64,000 nucleotides of DNA from SELP01 sp035969385 (lineage in GTDB: Bacteria; Pseudomonadota; Alphaproteobacteria; Rhodobacterales; Rhodobacteraceae): assembly GCF_035969385.1 (NCBI RefSeq), contig NZ_JAYKKJ010000002.1, positions 124,001 to 188,000 of the forward strand. The letters are read 5' to 3'. How positions within the stretch are numbered: the first letter of the stretch is position 1; the number at the start of each line of letters is the position of its first letter. Below the pieces are notes generated by a model. It was not told the origin of the DNA and ran no database searches. It was given only the letters and a program-made list of their open reading frames with translations. A program made the position numbers and the translations under genes. Positions 58,064-64,000 of this stretch are shown in pieces.

Positions 58064-59142
58064 GCCTTCGCCCCCTTCTTGCCGGACCCGAGAAGCGCCG
58101 GGGCGGTCTGATCCAGTGGCCAGCGTGGCCGTGCCGAAAGCGTCAGATCGTCCACTTGTCCCATGCCATGCAACGCACCGCCCGCATAGGCGATCATCGC
58201 GGCGTTGTCGGTGCAAAGATCAAGGGGCGGCGCGGTGAAGACAGTCTCTGTATTGGCGCAAAGCTGTTGGAGTCCCGCCCGGATCGCGCCGTTTGCCGCG
58301 ACCCCGCCAGCCACCGCAAAGCCCCGGTTGACGGGCTTATCCTCCAGATAAATCGCCAGCGCGCGGCGTGTCTTTTCCGTCAGGATGTCGACAACGGCCT
58401 GTTGAAACCCTGCAGCAAGGTCGGCCTGATCCTGTTCGGTGATCCCGCCCTTTTCCGCACCGATTGAATCCCGTGCCCGCAACATCGCGGTCTTCAGCCC
58501 GGAAAAGGACATGTCGCAGCCGGGACGATCCAACAGAGGGCGCGGCAAGGCGAACCGCCCGGCATCGCCAGACTGCGCGGCCCGTTCCACATTCGGCCCG
58601 CCGGGCTGCGGCAGGCCAATCAGGCGGGCGGTCTTGTCAAACGCCTCTCCGGGGGCGTCGTCAATGGTGCCGCCGATCCGGCGGAAGCTGTCCGGCCCCT
58701 CCACGATCAGGAACTGGCAGTGCCCCCCCGATACCAGCAGCATCAGATAGGGAAACGGAAGATCGTCGGTCAGCCGGGGCGTCAGCGCGTGCCCGGCAAG
58801 GTGGTTGACCCCGATCAGCGGTTTGCCAGTGGCCGCGGCAAGCCCCTTTGCGCACATCACGCCAGACAGCACTCCGCCGATCAGCCCCGGACCGGCGGTC
58901 ACGGCGATGGCGTCGACCTCGGCCAGAGTCAGTTCGGCACTGGCGAGCGCCTGTTCGACAGCCAGGTCGATCTTTTCGGCATGGGCGCGTGCCGCGATTT
59001 CCGGCACCACGCCGCCAAAGTCGGCGTGCAGTTCCGTCTGACCAAACACCACCGAAGACAGCACCGTCCGACCGCGCACCACAGCGGCGGCGGTGTCGTC
59101 GCAGCTTGATTCGATGCCAAGAATAGTCAGCGGGTCTGTCAT
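58060..59142 (-). CDS. tsaD: tRNA t6A transferase TsaD
   Basis: The 360-residue protein attaches threonylcarbamoyl to A37 of tRNA, with TsaB and TsaE. It has the ASKHA opening ILGIESSCDDTAAAVV, the metal-binding histidines in NHLAGHALTP, SGGHCQFL, and the C-terminal DNAAMIAYAG segment. The start is the ATG at 59142 (MTDPLTILGIESS). It diverges from hemD and is followed by gpsA with a 4-bp overlap, which is a common alphaproteobacterial order. Confidence 0.97.
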   Translation of the reverse strand: MTDPLTILGIESSCDDTAAAVVRGRTVLSSVVFGQTELHADFGGVVPEIAARAHAEKIDLAVEQALASAELTLAEVDAIAVTAGPGLIGGVLSGVMCAKGLAAATGKPLIGVNHLAGHALTPRLTDDLPFPYLMLLVSGGHCQFLIVEGPDSFRRIGGTIDDAPGEAFDKTARLIGLPQPGGPNVERAAQSGDAGRFALPRPLLDRPGCDMSFSGLKTAMLRARDSIGAEKGGITEQDQADLAAGFQQAVVDILTEKTRRALAIYLEDKPVNRGFAVAGGVAANGAIRAGLQQLCANTETVFTAPPLDLCTDNAAMIAYAGGALHGMGQVDDLTLSARPRWPLDQTAPALLGSGKKGAKA

Positions 59143-59215
59143 CGGGGTTCCGGTTGCGTCTGTCGCTTTCGCAGGTAACACTCGGGCGTTGCGCAAACAA
59201 TGGTTGCGAGGGGCG

Positions 59216-59914
59216 ATGGCGACACTTCTGATCACGCGGCCAGAGGCAGCGGCCCGAAGGTTCCTGTCGGCCGTCGAGGGCGAGATGAGGCCCGGCGTTC
59301 GGGCGGTTCTTTCGCCCGTGATGCGGATCGTCCCGATCCCGGACCTGTCCGCACCCGCCTGCGATGCGCTGGTTGTAACCTCGGAAAATGGGGTGAGCGC
59401 CGCGCGCGCGCTTGGGGTCCCCGCCGGAACCCGGTGCTATTGCGTCGGCGACCAATCAGCCCTGACCGCCCGCGCAGCAGGATATGACGCCATTTCGGCA
59501 GGCGGTGACGCCGAGACGCTTTTGGCGCTGTTGGCGAAAGAGCGGCCGACGGGCCGCCTGCTGCACCTTCGGGGCGAACACGCGCGGGGCGCCGTCGTTT
59601 CGCGGCTTCGGTCGATGGGCCTTGAGGCGCAAGAGGTGATCGCCTACCGGCAAGAGCCAATTCCGCTGACCGATGCGGCCCAAAAGCTGCTTGCGGGGAA
59701 TGATCCTGTCGTCCTTCCCCTGTTTTCTCCGCGCTCTGCCTCCATATTCGTTAAAGCCGTCGATATTCGTGCACCGCTGCACATCGTGGCGATGAGTCAC
59801 GCGGTCGCGGCAGAGGTGGCGGATCTTGGGGCCGATACCGTTGTGGTTGCCGACCGGCCGGACGGACCTGCGATGATTGCGGCGACGTGTCGCCGCTTGG
59901 ACGCGGTGGATTGA
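59216..59914 (+). CDS. hemD: uroporphyrinogen-III synthase
   Basis: The 232-residue protein has the HemD layout: an N-terminal LLITRPEAAARRF, then VVTSENGVSAARAL, and GRLLHLRGEHARG followed by VIAYRQEPIPL. It closes the linear tetrapyrrole to uroporphyrinogen III. HemD is a poorly conserved family, so confidence rests on the motif set and on neighbouring hemY. The start is the ATG at 59216 with GAGGGG upstream. It leads the set hemD-mic60-hemY and diverges from tsaD over 73 bp. Confidence 0.88.
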   Translation: MATLLITRPEAAARRFLSAVEGEMRPGVRAVLSPVMRIVPIPDLSAPACDALVVTSENGVSAARALGVPAGTRCYCVGDQSALTARAAGYDAISAGGDAETLLALLAKERPTGRLLHLRGEHARGAVVSRLRSMGLEAQEVIAYRQEPIPLTDAAQKLLAGNDPVVLPLFSPRSASIFVKAVDIRAPLHIVAMSHAVAAEVADLGADTVVVADRPDGPAMIAATCRRLDAVD

Positions 59915-59983
59915 CTGTGGGTGCCGCTTGAGGCTGCCACGGGGGCGGTCTAGGCTGATGGAGCATCAGGAAAGGGGTTGCAG

Positions 59984-61189
59984 GTGGCGAAGCGAGGAAC
60001 AAAGGGGCAGGACGCAGCGCAACCGAATGGCTCGGACGAGGGTGTGACAATCGAGGTTGAAGCAGCGGAAAATGCGGCGCCAGAACCAGAGATCCTGCCG
60101 GATCCTGAAGACGAGGTGGCGCAGCAGGATGAACCGCAACCAGAAGCGGAGGCTGAACCGTCGATTGAAGACACGACGCCTGTTGCCCCTGAGCCATCAG
60201 TAGAACGGCAAGTCGCCCGGCCATCTCTTGTCCTGCCGATGGCGGTTTCGATTCTTGTGGGCGCCGGGCTTGGCTATGGCCTTGCCTATTTTCAGTTCGG
60301 GCCAGTGGAACAGCGGCTAGAGGCGACGATCGCTCAGCAGGCCGCTCGCATCGACAACCTTGACTCCGGCCTTGCCGCGCTGGCGGAAACGCAGGCAAAC
60401 CTTGATATCGATGGGGCGCTGGCGGGTGTCGAAGCGGGCGCGGCGGCGCGGGTGGCCGAGGTCCGGTCAGAGTTGGATGCCCTGCGCGGGCAGGTGACGG
60501 AACTGGAACGGCAACCCAACGCCGATGGCACCCTGTCGCCCACGGCGCTGGCCGCCTACGAGGCTGATATCGCTGCCCTGCGGGGCGAGATCGCGGCGCA
60601 GGAGCAGCGGATGCAGGCGCTTGCCGCCGATGCAGCGGCCCAGCTGGAAGAAACCCGCGAGCAGGCCGAACAGATTGAACAGACCGCCGCGGGCGCCGCC
60701 AATGCCGCCGCGGCCCGCGCCGCGTTGGCCCAGATTCGCGCGGCGGTGGAAAGTGGCGCACCCTTCGACAGCGCCCTGCCCGATCTGCGGGCGGCAACAG
60801 GTGACATTCCACCCGCCCTGACACGCGCTGCCGCCGACGGGGTGCCAACGCTGGACGATCTTCAAGCGACATTCCCGGACGCGGCGCGTCAAGCGCTGTC
60901 AGTTGCGCGGGCCGAAGGCGTGGCGGGTGAGGACGAAGGCGGGATCGGATCGTTCCTGCGGGAACAGTTCAACGTCCGCTCTGTCGAACCCCGTGACGGC
61001 GAAAGTGCCGATGCGATCCTGTCCCGGGCAGAGGCGGCGTTGCGCGGCGGGCGCCTGACCGATGCCTTGGCCGAGCTGGCCGCGCTGCCCGAGGTCGCCC
61101 GTGCCGAGCTTTCGGAATGGATGGGCATGGCAACCGTTCGCGCAGATGTCGTTTCGGCCCTCGAAGCCCTGACCCTTAGCCAGGATTGA
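59984..61189 (+). CDS. Mic60/mitofilin family membrane protein
   Basis: The 401-residue protein has an acidic, proline/glutamate-rich N-terminal region. One membrane helix follows at about residues 81-100 (LVLPMAVSILVGAGLGYGLA), then long coiled-coil segments (about 105-240). The C-terminal mitofilin-type domain contains the AEAALRGGRLTDALAELAAL pattern. Alphaproteobacterial Mic60 homologues are known to shape intracytoplasmic membranes and to lie next to hem genes, as here between hemD and hemY. The GTG at 59984 has AAAGGGG 6 bp upstream and was chosen over the TTG at 59978. Confidence 0.87.
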   Translation: MAKRGTKGQDAAQPNGSDEGVTIEVEAAENAAPEPEILPDPEDEVAQQDEPQPEAEAEPSIEDTTPVAPEPSVERQVARPSLVLPMAVSILVGAGLGYGLAYFQFGPVEQRLEATIAQQAARIDNLDSGLAALAETQANLDIDGALAGVEAGAAARVAEVRSELDALRGQVTELERQPNADGTLSPTALAAYEADIAALRGEIAAQEQRMQALAADAAAQLEETREQAEQIEQTAAGAANAAAARAALAQIRAAVESGAPFDSALPDLRAATGDIPPALTRAAADGVPTLDDLQATFPDAARQALSVARAEGVAGEDEGGIGSFLREQFNVRSVEPRDGESADAILSRAEAALRGGRLTDALAELAALPEVARAELSEWMGMATVRADVVSALEALTLSQD

Positions 61190-61196
61190 TGAACTG

Positions 61197-62648
61197 ATGT
61201 TGTGGTCCCTGATAAAGATTCTCGCCTTCGTCGTGCTGGTCACCGCCCTGACCTACGGGGCTGTCCAGCTTCTGGAGGCCTCGGGTCAGGCAAAGATTAC
61301 CGTGGCCGGATACGAGATCACGCTGAACGCGCTTGAAATGGCGGCGGCCGGTTTGGCGCTGATCCTGCTGGTCTGGATCGGCTTGAAACTGCTGGGCATC
61401 CTTGGCGCTGTATTCCGGTTCCTGAACGGGGATGAAACCGCCCTGTCCCGCTATTTCAGCCGCAACCGGGAACGAAAGGGATTCGAGGCGCTGTCCGAGG
61501 GGATGATGGCGCTGGCGTCCGGCGAAGGGCATCTTGCGTTGGCCAAGGCAACGAAAGCGGAACGCTATCTGGAACGGCCGGAATTGACCAACTTGCTGAC
61601 GGCACAGGCCGCTGAACTGGCCGGGGATCGGAAGAAGGCGGAAGAGACCTATAAGAAGCTGCTGCAGGACGACAAGACCCGCTTTGTCGGGGTGCGCGGC
61701 ATCATGAAACAGAAGCTCGCGGACGGAGATACCGACACCGCGATGAAGCTGGCACAAAAGGCCTTTGCCCTTAAGCCAAAGCACGAAGAGACACAGGACA
61801 TCCTGTTGCGGCTTCAGGCGGACAAGGGGGATTGGTCCGGGGCCCGCACCACCCTTGGGGCCAAACTGCGACATGGAACGCTGCCCCGGGACGTGCACAA
61901 GCGGCGCGATGCGGTCCTTGCCCTGTCCGAGGCGAAGGCGATTCTGGAAGAAGGCGCAACGGTCGAGGCGCAAGAGGCTGCGATTGCCGCCAACCGGCAG
62001 TCACCCGATCTGGTCCCGGCGGCGGCGATGGCAGCCCGCGCCCATCTGGAGAAAGGAGACAAGCGTAGCGCCGCGAAAATCCTGACAAAGGCGTGGAAGG
62101 CACAACCCCACCCCGACCTTGCCGCCGCCTTTGCCGAGGTCGAACCGGACGAGGACATCGCGGCAAGAATTAAGCGGTTCCGCGCGCTGACCAAGCTGCA
62201 TCCCGAACATTCGGAAACCCGGATGTTGCTGGCTGAACTGCATATTGCGGCCGAGGATTTCCCCGAGGCGCGCCGTGCGCTGGGCGATCTTGTCGAAACA
62301 GACCCGAACGCGCGGGTTCTGGCCCTGATGGCGGCCATCGAAAAGGGCAGCGGCGCCACTGAGGCGGCGGTGCGCGGCTGGCTGACCCGGGCCCTGTCTG
62401 CCCCACGCGGCCCGCAGTGGGTGTGCGACAAATGCCACAGCATCCACGTCACCTGGACCCCGGTCTGTGGAAACTGCCAGGCCTTCGACACTCTGTCGTG
62501 GAAACGGCCACCAGAAGATGCGACGCCCGTCGCCAGCACTGCCGAACGCCTGCCACTTTTGGTCGAACCGGCAGGGCAAACGGCGGAAGACCCTGTCGAT
62601 ACGCCCGAGATCGAAGTCATCGACCCGGACTCGGACCCGGAAAAATAG
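61197..62648 (+). CDS. hemY: HemY-type TPR membrane protein
   Basis: The 483-residue protein has two N-terminal membrane helices (residues 4-25 and 47-70). The HemY_N segment ends with FLNGDETALSRYFSRNRERKGF. A region of TPR-like helical repeats follows. The C-terminal part contains a CDKC...CGNC zinc-ribbon-like motif (about residues 405-425). HemY of this kind is not protoporphyrinogen oxidase; its role in tetrapyrrole metabolism is still unclear. The ATG at 61197 lies 7 bp after the mic60 stop, so they are cotranscribed. Confidence 0.9.
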   Translation: MLWSLIKILAFVVLVTALTYGAVQLLEASGQAKITVAGYEITLNALEMAAAGLALILLVWIGLKLLGILGAVFRFLNGDETALSRYFSRNRERKGFEALSEGMMALASGEGHLALAKATKAERYLERPELTNLLTAQAAELAGDRKKAEETYKKLLQDDKTRFVGVRGIMKQKLADGDTDTAMKLAQKAFALKPKHEETQDILLRLQADKGDWSGARTTLGAKLRHGTLPRDVHKRRDAVLALSEAKAILEEGATVEAQEAAIAANRQSPDLVPAAAMAARAHLEKGDKRSAAKILTKAWKAQPHPDLAAAFAEVEPDEDIAARIKRFRALTKLHPEHSETRMLLAELHIAAEDFPEARRALGDLVETDPNARVLALMAAIEKGSGATEAAVRGWLTRALSAPRGPQWVCDKCHSIHVTWTPVCGNCQAFDTLSWKRPPEDATPVASTAERLPLLVEPAGQTAEDPVDTPEIEVIDPDSDPEK

Positions 62649-62720
62649 GCCTTTTCCACTCCCGACAGGGGTGCTATGAGCCGCGCGTTGGATGTTCCTG
62701 ACGTCCAACAAAAGAGGAGT

Positions 62721-62796
62721 GCCGCTGTAGCTCAGCTGGTAGAGCACGTCATTCGTAATGATGGGGTCGGGGGTTCGAGTCCCTTCAGCGGCACCA
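62721..62796 (+). tRNA. tRNA-Thr (anticodon CGT)
   Basis: The 76-nt sequence folds as a full cloverleaf: acceptor GCCGCTG pairing with CAGCGGC, D arm GCTC/GAGC, anticodon stem CGTCA/TGATG with loop TTCGTAA, T arm with TTCGAGT, and an encoded CCA end. The anticodon CGT reads ACG, threonine. Its 3' end is followed within 300 bp by an integrase gene remnant on the same strand, as expected when a tRNA gene serves as an attachment site. Confidence 0.95.
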
Positions 62797-63067
62797 TTCC
62801 TCACCAAACTCTCAAAGAGCCATACCCACTGAAAGAAACACGACCATCTGCAATCTGCGTGGCGTGTGTAGCCTTAGGAGGTCCTCTGGACCGGGGTTTG
62901 GCCTTTTGGGTCTTGTGGTAACCTGATGCAATGATTGGTGCTTTGGTCTCCCGCTCAGCCTGAGTGGCGATTGAGCGGGTCCGGTTTTCTCTGCTTCCCC
63001 GCGTTTCCTGGGTGCTTCCCCGGGTTTTGCGTGGGTGTGTTTCCTGAAGCGGAGAAGGATTGCCCCA
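62797..63067. other. gap between tRNA-Thr and integrase remnant
   Basis: This 271-bp stretch has no supported gene and no copy of the tRNA 3' end. It contains short GT-rich and CT-rich stretches and is probably the left end of an integrated element. Confidence 0.4.
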
Positions 63068-63526
63068 ATGGCACAATCACAAAGTAGAACCCGCGCAGCG
63101 CGGCGGGCGAAGACCCCGCGGACCCGGCCAGACAGCCGGGACGCGTTCATCTGGGACACGGAGGTTCCGCAACTGGCCGAGCGTCGGCGCGGCGCGGCCC
63201 GCAGCTGGATCGTCCAGACCCGCGCGGGCGGGCGCAGCCTGCGCCGCAAGATCGGCGATGTGGAGGAGATGCCCTCAGAGGTCGCCCGGGCACTGGCCCG
63301 CGAGGTGCTGGCAGTGCTCTCGTCGATGATGCGCCATGCGGAGCTGTTGGGTCTGCGTCCCTCCGGTGCCAACCCCTGCGCCGGGCTGCGGCGGCACAAG
63401 TCCGACTTTGCCGCCGATTTTCTGGACCCGGCGGGATATGCGGTTCTGGGCCGAGTGCTGGACCGCGCCGCAGACCGCTTTCCGCTTGCCGTACCCTTCG
63501 TCCGCTTCGTGGCCCTGGGCAACTAG
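63068..63526 (+). pseudogene. truncated tyrosine-recombinase (phage-type integrase)
   Basis: The 152-residue frame starts MAQSQSRTRAARRAKTP and continues with an N-terminal arm-binding-like domain (FIWDTEVPQLAERR, SWIVQTRAGGRSLRR, KIGDVEEMPSEVARALAREV). It then jumps directly to a segment that normally follows the core-binding domain (MMRHAELLGLRPSGANPCAGLRRHK, FLDPAGYAVLGRVL) and ends VRFVALGN. In intact integrases the next residues would be the LTG-x-R-x-x-E motif with the first catalytic arginine; here the frame stops before it. The core-binding middle and the whole catalytic part are missing, so it should be inactive. Location after a tRNA gene supports integrase origin. Confidence 0.8.
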
Positions 63527-63667
63527 CATGTCGGACCAGATGGCGGAACCCATATACGTCATCCCAATCACCGGGGGCGAATTTGGACAGCGGCATGGGC
63601 GGAAGGTGCAATGAGACGCGCTTCGTCAGAATTGCCATTCTATGGTCGAAACACGCCAAGCATGTAG

Positions 63668-63889
63668 GTGACCAAGGAGGACGGCGACATCACATATGTT
63701 AACGGGCGTGCATACCTCCGCGAGACCGCGCGCCACGACCCTGACAACACGATCACGCCCGATGAACAGAAGGTGCTTCGACAGAGCCAATTGGCCGAGG
63801 CGAAGGATCGGCAAGCCCGCAAAGAGGCGATTCTCGCCGGCGTGCTGCGCCTTGGTGAAGCGTTGCGCGTGTTGAAGGGCGAGACTTGA
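63668..63889 (+). CDS. hypothetical small protein
   Basis: The 73-residue frame begins at a GTG (63668); the only ATG just upstream meets an immediate stop. The sequence is charged and helical after ITPDEQKVLRQSQLAEAK. I do not recognise a family. It follows the integrase remnant on the same strand and may be cargo of the same element or a gene fragment. GC-rich codon use is not decisive. Confidence 0.35.
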   Translation: MTKEDGDITYVNGRAYLRETARHDPDNTITPDEQKVLRQSQLAEAKDRQARKEAILAGVLRLGEALRVLKGET

Positions 63890-63893
63890 CCGC

Positions 63894-63980
63894 ATGCCAA
63901 GCGCCCGCACCCTCTTGAACGGTGTCGCTCGACTGGAACACGCACGAGCGCCCAAGCTCTCGCGCATCGCTCGCGCCTAA
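63894..63980 (+). CDS. very short ORF of uncertain status
   Basis: An ATG at 63894 opens a 28-codon frame (MPSARTLLNGVARLEHARA, then PKLSRIARA) that starts 4 bp after the preceding ORF stop. The VARLEHARAP segment resembles short helical proteins found in phage or element modules, but the length is too small for a family call. It may be a truncated end of a longer gene. Confidence 0.2.
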   Translation: MPSARTLLNGVARLEHARAPKLSRIARA

Positions 63981-64000
63981 GGGAGCTTTGATACCTTCGC

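Noticed and set aside
62812..63522. 236-codon minus-strand frame over the integrase remnant
   Set aside because: Low-complexity Arg/Ser-rich translation with no family features; the opposite strand shows clear integrase motifs.
63528..63614. 28-codon frame after the integrase remnant
   Set aside because: Too short, no ribosome site and no recognisable family; mentioned only as part of the element edge.

Overview
The window is a chromosomal segment of an alphaproteobacterium, most likely family Rhodobacteraceae (Roseobacter/Rhodobacter relatives). Four things point there: high GC content; a RegB-SenC-RegA redox-signalling locus with the RegB quinone motif; an alphaproteobacterial Mic60-HemY pair beside hemD; and the gene order parB-parA-rsmG-mnmG-mnmE-rho-hemJ followed by maf-aroE-coaE-dnaQ-secB. 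Coding density is very high, many genes overlap by 1 to 14 bases, and only one gap exceeds 300 bp.

Region 1 (1-17650) is mixed housekeeping: an ABC transporter fragment, cca, a CoA-type NUDIX hydrolase, hslO, a secreted coiled-coil protein, a second NUDIX hydrolase, a polytopic membrane protein, argG, an acetyltransferase, an SCP2-type protein, a sulfotransferase, a class IV aminotransferase, an exported MsrA, a PfkB kinase, maeB, mutS, grpE and hrcA. Region 2 (17768-30743) is the origin-proximal block: rph-rdgB-hemW faces parB-parA-rsmG-mnmG-mnmE-rho-hemJ, and then maf-aroE-coaE-dnaQ runs away on the other strand. Two perfect parS palindromes lie inside rsmG and at the start of mnmG. The 396-bp gap between hemJ and maf has AT-rich tracts, a perfect DnaA box, weaker boxes and three GANTC sites, and is the best candidate in the window for the chromosomal replication origin.

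Region 3 (30761-46198) holds secB, fxsA, a Tim44-domain protein, mltA, an Smr protein, an MFS transporter, hslV-hslU, and an operon reading tsaE-amgK-murU-addB-addA-trxA. Region 4 (46239-54418) holds a membrane PAS protein without a kinase core (DivL-like by position, inference), regB diverging from senC-regA, an acetyltransferase, an HD hydrolase, ahcY, an extensin-like protein and a DUF2853 protein. Region 5 (54663-62648) holds a FAD oxidoreductase, DUF1761, EVE, YciI, gpsA and tsaD on the minus strand, and hemD, mic60 and hemY on the plus strand.

Region 6 (62721-64000) starts with tRNA-Thr(CGT). It is followed by a tyrosine integrase gene that appears to have lost its middle and catalytic end, then small unrecognised ORFs. 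This is the edge of a decayed or partly visible integrated element.

I found no clearly novel multi-gene system. The points most worth following up are the putative origin with its parS arrangement, the kinase-less PAS protein, and the integrase remnant at tRNA-Thr.
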